From Paulownia fortunei (Eukaryota; Streptophyta; Magnoliopsida; Lamiales; Paulowniaceae): DNA of 64,000 bases. Location of the stretch: NCBI GenBank assembly GCA_019321725.1, contig CM033118.1:6660071-6724070 (forward strand), given 5' to 3'. Positions within the stretch are counted from its first letter, which is position 1; each line of letters starts with the position of its first letter. Shown here piece after piece: positions 34,887-46,135 of this stretch. The notes beneath the pieces are model-generated. The model searched no databases. It was not told where the DNA came from and saw nothing but the letters and a program-made list of their open reading frames with translations. Position numbers and translations under genes: made by a program.

Positions 34887-37058
34887 TGTTAGAGTAGTGT
34901 TTGGTAAGATAATTGATCTGGTCGTTCTTATACTCTTCTGAATAATTCTTATTTATATTAATATCATTTAAATGACAATCTTTATCTTAAATTCATCATA
35001 AGAATTAGATAAAGTTTTTAGATCACACGTAGCTATGGGGCATGGTTGTGCATATGATGGTGATTGTGGAATATGCCTCTAATGCTGTGATTTTAAAACG
35101 TTCTAAGTTAAGGATCAATGAGATGGGACATCATTGATCCTGTTAAGACTTGCGCATATGATGCAGGCTCAAAAGGAGGATACTTCATTCCATATGTATT
35201 GGTGTGGAGACACTAGTGCATGTATGCGGGTGCTTGTTGTGAACAAGTACACACAACCCCACTTAAAAATTCTCAATTGAAAATATTCTATTGTCGAATG
35301 AAAATTTTCTCGTTACGATAGTGTAGGAATTAGTCCTTGGACTTGAGGCACCATGGTAACCTTGTGCATGATATGTTGTACTTTGATATTTTCCTGATTA
35401 CATGACATTACAAGGGGTTTATATTTGGTGTAATATCTTCATGTATGGAGATTAATGAGTGGCCAACAAAGGATCCATCACCTATCTAGATGAATATGTG
35501 AATCTCCTATATGTTCTACTATACTTGACTCTAAAATCCTTAGCCAAGATTGGATGGAAATTAGAAGAGGAGCTTTCTAATTATTCATCATTGAGTCAAG
35601 CTACTTGGAATGGAAACATAGTTATTGAGCTAATGGGGTTTCTACTTAACATCCATACTCTAGGCTCAATTGGAAGATTAGATGACAGAATGATCATACT
35701 TGCATGGTATTCGTAATTGGAATAGGTTCACACTTTCACCTTAGACTAGGAGTAATGATACATTGTTAGGTGCTTCCCATGTCTTGTGGGTTATTGGAAT
35801 TAATGAGTTAATTTCAAGAGAATTAATTAATTAGATTAATTAATCAGAATAATTAATTATTCAACTAAGTCACAAGAGTTGTGAGCCCACGACTAGCTTA
35901 AAGTGAATCTAAGAGGTCACACACAAAACTTGGACAAGTTCATTTCTAGCCTAGAAATTAATCCAAGTGTTGGATTAAATTAATTAATGTGATTAATTAA
36001 TGGGGCTTAAATTAATTCAAGTGTGAAATTAATTCAATTAATTAATTAGATTAATTGATTGGACCTAATTGGATTAGGGAGCCCAATTGGAATATTTAAT
36101 TAATTGATTAGATCAATTAATTAAGATGGGCCTAATTAATTAAATAAATTAATTTAATTGATTGAATCAATTAAAATAGGACCTAATTGATTACTTAGAC
36201 CTAAGCCCATTAGGTGTGAACTTGTAGGAAGCCCATTAGGAAATTGGATTGAGAATCCAATTCCTAGAGGAAGTTGAATTGTAAATCAATTTCTAAGAGG
36301 TAATAATGAAAAAGGAAAGTCCTTATGGGATAAGGAAACTTACTAAAATGGTTGGAGATAAGAAAGAAAAAAGAGTCCTACATGGAAATAACTTGTGGTA
36401 GCTTTTATTGACAGTCTTCTTGGATGTTTTTTTTGGGGATATTATTGCAGATTTTTGTGAAGAAGAAAATATGGAAAACAACCCCTCTCTCTTGTAGAAA
36501 AATAGTTTTCTTCATCTCTAAAAATTTGTCCCTTATTTCCTTTCAATCTCCAAAAGCTCGCCAACCTTTTATCTAGTTTAATTCTTGATTCAATTGTTGA
36601 ATTAAAAATTAAGTTAAACATCGAAAACACTAATTATTAGTGTGTTCTTGTTGCAAACAAAATCGTTCTGGGATAGAATTATCAAATCGAAAACTACTAG
36701 CATAGGATTCAATTGTGAGTGGGCATCCAAGGTGTGGATACCATTAGAGGGATAACATTTGGGATCCTAAAAGCGAATCAGATTTCAATCAAAGGGGTTT
36801 TGAATTGAAGAACATAGAGATACTTTCATGTAGGGATAACAATTTGAATCGTTTCAATCCCTACATCAACCGGAGTGCAAATCAAGGTAAGGGTTTCTGA
36901 AACTTTCTTATTTTAACTATCAAAAAATGCACAATTGAGTAATCGCGAATGGGTTCCGGGATTCGTTTTAATTACTTGTGATGTAATGCATATCTATATT
37001 TTTAAAAAAAATTAAATTCCGCTACGTATACGTTTTCTAGAATCGCGCGAACCCAACA
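34887..37058 (+). repeat. 3' LTR of copia copy 2 (2,172 bp)
   Basis: Begins TGTTAGAGTAGTGTTTGG and ends GCGCGAACCCAACA with intact TG...CA. Aligns by eye with the 5' LTR except for the 180-bp block noted there, and with the inverse of 11241-13415. Confidence 0.93.
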
Positions 37059-37429
37059 ATTAAGGGGCTTCAACACCTCAAAATTTTTAAGAGTTGTTCA
37101 ACTTGAAGCATGCCAAGGCGTGTAATGTAATAGAGAGGGCATTTGGTTTATTGAAGTCTTGATGAGCCATTTTTAGGAGTAATTCATATTATCCTATCAA
37201 GGTCCATAAATGCATAATTATAGCATGTTGCTTACTCCATAATTTCTTTTGTTCTTCCACGAACAAAGACCTTTTAGAGGCTGCACTGCTAGAATATATG
37301 CATGACCATGATAATGACATTAGAGAAGATGACGATTTCATTGAACATGTTAAGTCATCTCAACTTTGGACTAATTGGAGGGATAATCTTGCAATGACTA
37401 TGTACACTAAATGGATAGGGGTTCATTAG
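37059..37429 (+). pseudogene. PIF/Harbinger transposase, 3' part
   Basis: Continues the frame broken at 27882. It contains CNVIERAFGLLKS, with the catalytic Glu of the DDE triad at 37133-37135, then AIFRSNSYYPIKVHKC, IIIACCLLHNF and a C-terminal acidic part ending WRDNLAMTMYTKW before TAG. Two adjacent TGA codons interrupt it at about 37154. Tryptophan (TGG) is usual at the second, so at least one looks like a G-to-A change. Together with 26884-27882 it forms one transposase gene split by the retrotransposon. Confidence 0.85.
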
Positions 37430-38070
37430 TTTAGGATGAGTCCATATATTTTTCATAACATATTCAGTCATTATCAAATAGAATGTTTTACATTTGTTGT
37501 TGGATGTATGTTGAATATTGTTTATTCACTAATATTATAACTATTATGTTGAACATGCAACATGATGCATGGTAGCATTGTTTCTTAGTTTTAACATAAA
37601 CTTATGGAGATAACTTCCTAGCATTATACTATCCTTATCTGATGATTAGTTTTGTGGATCCTTATGCTTCATTGTTATAATTTGACAGTGAATATTCCTT
37701 CAATGTTGCAGTTATTAATAGCTTGTTCCAAGAAAAATTTGTTAATGGCTTTTCAAATAACCACATGTTTGTCCTAATAAAATATAATCTTTTAACATAA
37801 ATATGATTTGTACTGTGAATCCAATGTTCATGCTTTTAGGAATTATGGAGTTAGGTTATAGTAGACAAAAGAGTGGTCCAACACAAAAAACAAATAATAT
37901 TGAAAGACATTATAGTCAGAGGTTGGAAATATGATAATAGATTACAAATATTTTTAAGTACATCATGTTGTACTTATTAAACTCCACTTAATTAATTAAA
38001 ATGAGTTGAAGAAGTAAATAGGATATATATGGACTCTGAAGTGTTTCTCTTGATCCTAACTTTGTTGTAG
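37430..38070. other. Spacer between Harbinger fragments
   Basis: No frame was recognised. It ends in a good splice-acceptor-like tract, TTTGTTGTAG at 38061-38070. Confidence 0.4.
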
Positions 38071-38222
38071 GGTTGTCTAGGCGTGCTAGATGTGACATAC
38101 ATCAAAGTAAGGGGTGCGAGAATCTGAAAAGTGTCATTATCACAATAGAAAATGGGAGATTACTATAAATGTTATAGGAGTGTGTGACCATGATATGAAA
38201 TTCATTTATATATTATACATGC
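38071..38222 (+). pseudogene. Second Harbinger transposase exon fragment
   Basis: After the acceptor at 38070 the sequence reads GCLGVLDVTYIKVRGARI and, after a frame change, RKWEITINVIGVCDHDMKFIYIL. This is the same transposase stretch as 27454-27590 and a partial duplicate. The DG after the first catalytic Asp is DV here. It therefore comes from a second Harbinger copy, or from a duplication, joined to the SANT-like frame that follows. Confidence 0.7.
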
Positions 38223-38250
38223 TAAAATTGTACATGTTTTGTTATTGTAG

Positions 38251-38818
38251 ACTGATGGTAATGCCCGAATAATGAGGTTCAAATCTTGGCCCTTTTACCA
38301 TACTTGGTGTAAGATCTTCAGAGTGGATAGGGAAACAGGTGAGGGTGTAGAGGATTGCCAAGCAGCTGCTATTGATTTGTTAGACACATGGAGATCCAAA
38401 GAATCTACACCACAAACTGGAGGCAGTAATGCACACTATGATATTTATGAAAATAAAACTGAAATGATGTTGGTGTCAACCATCACCAAACTCAACTAGC
38501 AAGAAGACATCTTCCGAGAAAAGAAAGTCCACTTAAACTTTAGATGAGAGGTTTGTTGACATGATAACTACCTTTGTTGATAAGCAAGATAGTAGATTGG
38601 GGGATATTACAAAGTGGATTGGCTATGAGTACGATGCCTCTAAGGCTAGGAAAGCTATTTTTGATGCACTCGGTGAGGTTCCAAGTGTGAACTTAACACA
38701 TAAAATTTATGTAGCAACACTTTTAGTGAACAACACCAAGGACCTGGACTTGTTCTTTAGCATGCCAACTGAGGCTCGTGTTGAAATGGTGAGGATAAAA
38801 ATAGCGGGGCAAATTTGA
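38251..38818 (+). pseudogene. Harbinger-associated SANT/Myb-like protein remnant
   Basis: Opens after a splice acceptor (TTGTTATTGTAG) with TDGNARIMRFKSWPFYHTW and KIFRVDRETGEG, a pattern typical of the SANT/Myb-like protein of plant PIF/Harbinger elements. The C-terminal part, read from 38561, has ITKWIGYEYDASKARKAIF and FFSMPTEARVEMV, also characteristic, ending TGA at 38818. Stops between 38497 and 38560 break the frame. In active elements this partner protein binds DNA and helps bring the transposase to the nucleus and the ends. Confidence 0.7.
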
Positions 38819-39511
38819 CAACCATGAAGAAAGTTGCTTATTTGTTGCTAGTCATGGATCATTTTGATATAATCTATAATTAAGAGTATTTAGTTAGTCA
38901 AACGTTATGGCAGATATCAGAAGTTATGTGTATGTTAATGCTGGTTAGCCGATGTTTTGTTTCACCTTGCAATATGTAGCTAATGTCTTTTTTCAGCTTG
39001 CAATGCATGTTTTTGGAGAGAGGGCAACATTCTGTTCTAATTTTTTTTTATAGTTTTGGCCCTTTGTAATGTGAATAGTAGACCTTAACCAACCTATCTT
39101 TTGTACTATATTTTGCCCCTTGCTAAATATAGTTATGAAAAGTGTATTGGTTGTGTCATCCTAGAAATTGGCCCTAGTCATTTTTTTTAAATAAGCATTG
39201 CTTGCGAAGATACAATTTTGCCTCAACTTATCAAAACCAGGGACATAAAAATGGACTAATATTCAGAAAATTAATTTGGACAACAGTAAAAGGTTAAACT
39301 AGGAAAACCCTTAAATTTACAAAACATTGTGGCTTAACAAAGCAATATCATCAGCTTTCATGAAAACATGGCTATGAGTATAATAAATTAACATAGTCCA
39401 GGAAGACTAAATTAACAAAGCAATGCATGAAGTCTTCTAACAAAGTAATGGAAGTGGTGCCTTAGTGAAGCAATGTAGCAATATCGTCTTATTTTAAAGA
39501 CTGCAATAGGT
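38819..39511. other. Intergenic, no gene seen
   Basis: AT-rich DNA without a recognised frame or repeat. Confidence 0.4.
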
Positions 39512-40150
39512 TTACATGCCCCCATCATCTTGTTCCCCTTCATCCTTATTTGAAGGACCATCAATGACTATGTAATGTTTCGCATCTTCACTAGGTTCAG
39601 GGTCAATGTCATCTCCAGGTGGTTTGTGGTTATTGAATATCATCATGTACCATAATTTAAAGTCCTCCCTGAATAGCCAGAAATAGCACCGCTCCGATGA
39701 CTCCTAGTATAGTCAGAATGTTACACTTGATTGAAATAAGATTGTTTTCCAAGTACAAATAAGTTAATATAGAAAAAAGATGTTTTTTGTAAATGCAAAA
39801 ACACACCTAGCCAATGTGATCCCAATATTGTTCATTCACTTCAACCTTGTTGGCCAAGTTATGATACATAACACTGAGTAATTGAATGTAATCCCTAAAC
39901 CTAGAGTGGCTAGCTCGAGTTTTCTTGATTTTTTTTTTCAGTTTTAAAGCAATGAAATCTTTTTGAACTGTTGTGACAACTCAACCACAACCCTTTCCAA
40001 CAAATTGTTCCAGGTTTGACAGTCAGAAAAATCATACACCTACTTTCAAGCACCCAACAACTTTTCGAAAAGTACTTCTTCCTCATATGTAGTCCACTCT
40101 TTGTCTTGACATAAGTTAAAAAGCCTCTGACTGCATGTCATAGGTACTAT
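39512..40150 (-). pseudogene. Minus-strand two-exon relic, possibly SANT-like
   Basis: The last exon, 39512-39703, is an open 64-codon stretch beginning ESSERCYFWLFREDF and continuing KLWYMMIFNNH to an acidic tail ending in TAA. Upstream, across a probable intron (39704-39806), the minus strand reads RFRDYIQLLSVMYHNLANK and QYWDHIG, preceded by EWTTYEEEVLFEKLLGA. Trp and acidic spacing suggest a SANT/trihelix-like DNA-binding protein. A TAG sits at the exon junction and others lie upstream, so the gene is dead. Its position beside Harbinger remains suggests a transposon origin, but I do not recognise the family with certainty. Confidence 0.45.
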
Positions 40151-41440
40151 TAATTGGTGTTTTTAGACTACATATCACAAAATGGAAATCAAGAATTGAA
40201 TAATTTTAACATATAAGCAAACAAAAAATAGTAAAATTCAATCAAGTTTCAAATTCAATATGTTAATTTATATATGTGTTGTTTTATTTTTAAAAATGTG
40301 TAACATTATATTAAGTAACATGATATTAATTAATATTTATATGTATATCAAGCCGTTATTAATTAATTATAATAATGCTTGTTCAAGCTCTCAATGCAAC
40401 TTGCAAACCATATATGTCAAGGGCAAATGCAGGTGGTTTATATTCACAATGTAAATAAATAAGAAATTGCATCTACTTTTAACATCAATGCTTTTTTTAT
40501 TATAAGCATTAATCCAAGAACAAGAATTGCATCTACCTTTGGTAGTTTCCATATTTTTATTGCCAAAATTTGATTTACTTAAAATGTCAAGAAACAAACA
40601 GAAAAAGAATACATTCGTAAAATTAGTAATAGCATTAATTTATATAGTTAGAAAAACATATCTATTCGTATTATTTGAAAGAAATAATTATTAATTAACA
40701 AGGTTTCCACACATTTATAACTGCTACTATCTTAAGAATAAATCTAAATTTGTAAATTTAAATGTTGCAAGATATTATAAAAACTAATACTTTGGTGATT
40801 GAATATATTTGATAGGAGCAGAATGGTTAAATATTTCTTTTTTATTGAGGAAAAATAACTTTAGTCGAAAAATTACACTGGCCTCATTTAGAAATTTGGC
40901 ATTAATCAGGAAAAAACATGCAGGCCAAGGGCCTCTATTTCTTTGTAAATATAAAAAAAAAATGTACATGAAAAACTAAAGAGGAAAAGTACATGGGTTT
41001 GTTGAGAAATCTGGAGCAGAAACAGGATGCACTCTTGGAGGCTCTTTTCCTTGCTTGTGTGTTGGAGATTTGATTTTTTTTTTCATGAAAATAATAAAGC
41101 AAAAGCTGGTAAATGGAAATGGGTTTAGGGAAGGACCCTCTTCAGCATTGAAAATGTATATTCAAAATTGGCATTAATGAGGTTTGGCAAAGTAAATAAT
41201 GTTGGTGGTTAATGACATAACAAAATTTTGGCTAATGGAGTAATGCCATGTTAATGTGTGAATGACGTGTTAATTTATAACAAACACACAACAAAATGAA
41301 AATACATTTACACCAACAAACCATAGTTATATAAAGGCATTACAGAAGCATGTAAATGAAAGCCAACCAAATAACTTTGTCAGAGAACCCAACTATAACT
41401 AAACAAGCCACCCGTGCAAAATTTAAAAATAAAAGGTTAA
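40151..41440. other. Intergenic, no gene seen
   Basis: AT-rich. Short frames on both strands (40260-40597, 40784-40969) are low-complexity and unsupported. Confidence 0.4.
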
Positions 41441-41454
41441 AATGAAATCCGCCA

Positions 41455-41750
41455 GTAATCAGACCAAACCGAAACAAGCCAAACAAAGTGTGTCTTTTCG
41501 AAAGACAGAGTTTTCAAATTTTCTTCCAAGGGGAATTGGAAGCAGTGGAAGAAGTTTGGTCAACACTGGGAGAAGGACAACTCGGACCAACATCAAACTT
41601 GCCAACATTGGCATTCATGAAATTAGTTCCATCATCCCCACCATTGTCCTCATGGTCGCTTGAAATCTAAATGATTTCATCCCCGTCATGGCCACTGTCA
41701 GAATTAGGTTCCTCTTGGAAAATGCATTTTAATCCATCAAATTCACTTTC
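41455..41750 (-). other. Minus-strand acidic coding-like fragment
   Basis: On the minus strand the stretch reads EEPNSDSGHDGDEII, then a stop, then SSDHEDNGGDDGTNFM, a Ser/Pro-rich segment, PSPSVDQTSSTASN, and a basic end. Composition is unlike the surrounding AT-rich noise and resembles a linker of a transposon-associated DNA-binding protein. Function unknown; low confidence that it was ever a gene. Confidence 0.25.
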
Positions 41751-43392
41751 TCCTTTAATCATATACGCCAGTGAAAGCTTTTTCTGGTATGAGTAGAAAT
41801 AATTAAACATTTATTATAAATATATTTTGTTGAAAGTTATAAGAATAAGTTTAAGAACGGTTTTAAGATATTCAACTAACTCTACATATATACTCCCATA
41901 ATGTGTCATCACATTATACAGAATGATTTTAAGGATAGTTGTAGATGCTGCTCAAATGAATCATCCAATTGAAAACTCTATAATGCTTGTGCAATTTCTT
42001 GGTCTAAGACACATAGTATGCATAGTCAAAGTTGTTCCAAATTGTTGATTCATTGCACCTATTGCTGATAGAATCGCATGTGCATTTTGACTTCCACAAG
42101 CACTTCAATGAATTTTTTATCGACTTCCTTAGTCCATTATGCAGAGTAAAAAACTCGATCCTAAGACAATGCTTCTTTCGAGGTGTTTTTTGGAGCCATA
42201 AGATAATAGGTGGAAGACTTGTATGTTAAATAAAGGAGGATTTTGTTAGAAGTTAAAAAGTGTGTGTGTTTTATAAGTGGATTGGCAATGCTTATTTATA
42301 GGGCTAATTTTCTTCAAATATGGTCAACGAATGTAATTGTTTAACATGTGATCATCTTTACTTGTCATTCAATAGATTTTTTCTTCTTACTTTTGAGATT
42401 ACATTCATTTTGGAACATCACAACTTCTGGCTGGAAAAGTAAAAGCTAAATCCTGTAACTCTGTCAGCTCATTTTTTTTTATTTCAGCTCAGCAAATCTT
42501 TAAACTTACACAAGCTAGATTTTTGGGCTTTTTTAAAGGCTAGATATGACAAAACATGCATAAATTGACTATATTCTACTCTATGTGTCACAATAGACTA
42601 TCTAGAGAGGACACAACCTTTCTTAGCTAGAAAAACACTTGATTCTTAAGGAAATATTCAGCTTGTAATATAAACCAACATATATTTACTAATTAAAATG
42701 GCAGGTGAGATTCCCATCCCAAAATATTCATGCCTATCATTATCACTCAATCACAAACCATTTATTCCTAATATAAAATATTAAACAAAGATTAATTATC
42801 ACAACAAGGGTAGTTTAGCATAAAAAACAACTGAGCAACATATAGACACATACATACAAATATGATAACAGTCCTACATATTTAAGCCAGTAAAACCAAG
42901 CCATCATCTACCCCATTTATCTTCTATTCCAGACTCATCTGTTGAGTAGTTTAGAACCACTAGAAGAGTGTCAAAGCTTTCTCTAGGCTGACTGTGCAAG
43001 TCTAACTCAGCACCAACTTCATATTTGAAAATAACACAATAGTGCAAATACCATCGCAATCCTTATCCTGAACTTCCTCTGCTCAAATGTCTCGTAATTT
43101 TACATGTAGCAAGGCAATAAGTATTTCTATCTTAGTTAGTAATAGGTATATCTATAAACTCATGAATCTTGTAAACAAATGGATTGATAATGGAACTAGG
43201 TAAATGGTAAAATATTACCTGACCAATATTGGACCAATAACTGTCATCAACCGACACCACTTGCCTAGAATTTCCAAGTATCTATTGGTTTAAGCAGAGC
43301 AAATGGCTATTTGAAAGCACTCTAAAGACATGGAATAATGCCAACGCAAATAATGTGAATTGAACTTCACATCTTAAAAACCAACTATGGGC
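41751..43392. other. Intergenic, no gene seen
   Basis: AT-rich, no domain recognised. The 65-codon frame at 42032-42229 is unsupported. Confidence 0.4.
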
Positions 43393-43503
43393 AACTGTAC
43401 ATCATGTGAATTAATTTCATATCTTATATTTATTAACTGTACATTATGTGAATCTATTAATTCACATCTTATATTTATTAACCATACATCATGTGAATCT
43501 ATT
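43393..43503. repeat. Short tandem repeat, 42-45 bp units
   Basis: Units start at 43393, 43435 and 43480 with 'aactgtacatcatgtgaat', 'aactgtacattatgtgaatc' and 'aaccatacatcatgtgaatc'. A partial related unit precedes them near 43355. Confidence 0.7.
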
Positions 43504-43854
43504 TCTTTGTTGGACAATTCATATTGTCCAATTGGAAGCAGTTCACAAAATGTTTGGTGCTAGGATATGTGCACAATAAAAGCATAAATTTAAACATTGC
43601 AATATTTTTTAAATATATCCTATTAACAAAAGAAAAACATTAAACACCAACCTTAAGACTTTAGTGGCCATATTACCCTAAACTTAAATTTGTGCACTGC
43701 CAGGGTGAACAGAAATAACACACATCAATATAATGATCAATACAAGCCAAGAAATAACCAAAGCTGACATAATTTTTTCTCTCCCTACTCTTATGATGAT
43801 GAATAGTTACCTCTTAGGCATTAATTTTCTTTAACAATCCTGTAATGATTTACG
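43504..43854. other. Intergenic, no gene seen
   Basis: AT-rich flank of the gypsy element. No gene or repeat was recognised. Confidence 0.4.
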
Positions 43855-44651
43855 TGTAAAATAATATATTGAATATCAATTTTATATTTTCTATTTATAT
43901 GTTAGGAATTTAATTAAATTCCTAAAATAAATAGTTAATTAATTGATATTATAATATATATTTTATTGGCCAATTAAATTTTGCCAAGTGTCAAATCTCA
44001 ATTCTTGAGAATCAAGGTTATATCGAATCTTATGGTTTAAGAGATAGATGTCAATCAAATCATGAAAAGTCAATGAAATCATGCTATTTCATCAAATGAT
44101 TTATCCAAGAACCTCTATCTTATAAGTATAAATAGGAGTCATTCCCAAGAGTTAAAAACATAAGTTGTGAAAAAGAGGCCCAAGTAAAAAAGGTGTTGGA
44201 GGAAATTATATCGAATCTTAAAGTGATCAAATTCAAGGAGATTTACGGTGTTCAAAGCTAAAATCAAGGTATTTATCACAGAGTCCATTCAAATAATAGC
44301 ATTTAATTTGAGATTAAGTTGCTAAACCCTCGAATTAACATTATTAAAGATTAAATCCACCTTGGAGAATATCAAATAGTCAATTTCATCAACAAGTTGT
44401 CAAATTTTGATTCAAGATTAAGGTGTTAAATCTTTGAATTAACATTATTTGAAGGACGAGATCAAGTTCGGAGGAGATCAAATCAATGATTCCACTTCCA
44501 AAAGTTGAAATCCCAAAAAAATTATAATTAAAGAGAATAATCAAATGATCCATAGAGCTTGTAATCATTTTATTATTTCAATTCAATAAAATTTAATTTG
44601 TACTATTTTTCTTATTTGTTATTTTTTACAGACAACGAAATTTGTATTATA
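43855..44651 (+). repeat. 5' LTR of the gypsy element (about 797 bp)
   Basis: TGTAAAATAATATATTGAAT to TTTGTATTATA. It contains the promoter-like TATAAATAG at 44127-44135 and an internal tandem pair ('gagattaagttgctaaacc' near 44310 and 'caagattaaggtgttaaatc' near 44413, about 104 bp apart). Confidence 0.8.
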
Positions 44652-44652
44652 A

Positions 44653-44672
44653 ATTTTTGGCACACCCAGTGA
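44653..44672 (+). promoter_or_regulatory. Candidate primer-binding site of the gypsy element
   Basis: TTTTTGGCACACCCAGTGAG lies directly after the LTR. TGGCRCACCC-type sites follow the 5' LTR in several plant gypsy groups. The matching tRNA was not determined. Confidence 0.5.
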
Positions 44673-44704
44673 GACGATCTGTGCCTCTCATCTCTTTTCT
44701 TCAC

Positions 44705-46135
44705 CAGAAGTTTCAAAGTATCATAATGGCTGCCGCAAGGTCTTACTACTTCAAGTTCGTCGAATGCTATAGGCAAAAGTGTTGGTGTCATCATAAGAAG
44801 TATATCGTAAAAGTTGCCAGCATCTTCTGAGATAACTCCTTTGCTCAAAACTACTAAGAAGGATTTGCCACATATTATCAACACAAAAGAAGATGATGGA
44901 GACCTGAAGGATAAATCTGCATCATTCACCCCTCGCTCAACATCAAGTTACTCATTTACCTCAAACATAGTGCTTGTCATGGTAACAAATGCTACAACTC
45001 TTGAGTAGTAAATTGCAAGTTTGACGAAGGCCATTGAGAGACTCTTGAAATATATTTAAGAGCAAGACTCCCAAATCACAAAATTGATGAACAAAGTGGA
45101 TAATGCTAATGTTAGTTGCATAATGGGCAAATAAGTTGAGATTCATGATGAAGTTCAAACATCCATGAAGCAATAATCAAGTGAAAAAGAGAAGTCTTCA
45201 ATTAAAGAATTGCAAGTTTCATCTAATGGGTTGATTTGAGTCGACCAATTGAAGGAGTTTATCATGGGGACTATCAAAGACAAGTTTGATGGGGGCTCCA
45301 AGGCATCCTTGACTTATGCTAAGCCATACACTTAAAAGGATTGATAATTTGAAGATGCCAGTCAGCTACCAACCTCCAAAATTTCAGCAATTTGATAGCA
45401 AGGGCAACCCAAAGTAGCGTGTGGCTCATTTTATTGACATGCAATGATGCTGGAACATATGGAGATTATTTAGTGAAATAATTTATTTTCTCATTAAAAG
45501 AAAATACATTTGATTAGTATATCGACTTGGAGGCAAACTCAATCGATAGTTGAGAATAATTGGATCAAGAATTTCTCAATTGCTTTTATAGTACTCGACA
45601 AACGGTTAGCATGATTGAACTCACGAATTCACACTAGTCCTATCATCGACTACATCAATCGTTAGATAAACTTAAACCTCAATTACAAATATCGACTATT
45701 AGAGGCTTTGGCTATTGAGATGTGTATCCAAGGAATACATTGGGGCCTTCAGTATATCCTTCAAGGAATCCAACCAAAGACGTTTGAAGAGTTAGCTATT
45801 CGAACCCATAACATGGAGTTGAGTATGGCTGCAAGTGGAGTCGAAGGGCCACCCATCCAAAAGACTCAAAATTCTAAAGAAAGGCATGAAGCTAAGAAGG
45901 AGGGCAAGTCTTTTTCCAAAGCTCTAAGTAATCTATAGCGGTCAATGCAACACCTATCAAATTCAAAAGAAATATAAATGATAAGAGTGGTGAAAAAAAA
46001 GACACCCCTCAAGAAAGGGGGCAAAGAAAGTTGACCCTAAAAGAGATGCAAGCAAAGCAATATCCATTCCTTGATTCTGATATCTCTGGAATATTCAACG
46101 ACTTGCTTAAAATAAATCTTGTTGAATTACCTTAA
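44705..46135 (+). pseudogene. Gypsy gag remnant
   Basis: Recognisable capsid-region phrases, in changing frames, include NAGTYGDYLVK-like sequence near 45450, YIDLEANSIDS near 45520 and RQTVSMIELTNS near 45600. Near 45712 IEMCIQGIHWGLQYILQGIQ and KTFEELAIRTHNMELSM follow, a pattern typical of plant Ty3/gypsy gag. Several stops and frame shifts separate these blocks. Gag would form the particle that packages element RNA. Confidence 0.8.

Larger units (their letters stand above)
27883..37058 (+). mobile_element. Ty1/copia LTR retrotransposon, copy 2 (plus strand)
   Basis: A 9.2-kb element of the same family as 4929-13415, in the opposite orientation. It has TGTTAGAGTAG...CCCAACA LTRs, an initiator-Met primer site and a polypurine tract before the 3' LTR. 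The domain order is gag zinc knuckle, protease, integrase, RT, RNase H, which defines Ty1/copia. Flanks are ATTAG (27878-27882) and ATTAA (37059-37063), a 4-of-5 target duplication. It sits inside the Harbinger transposase gene. Stops throughout show it is no longer coding. Confidence 0.93.

Noticed and set aside
43839..43854. Extending the gypsy LTR left to a TGTAATG start
   Set aside because: Similarity to the right LTR upstream of 52330 is too weak to decide, so the clearer TGTAAAATAAT start was used.
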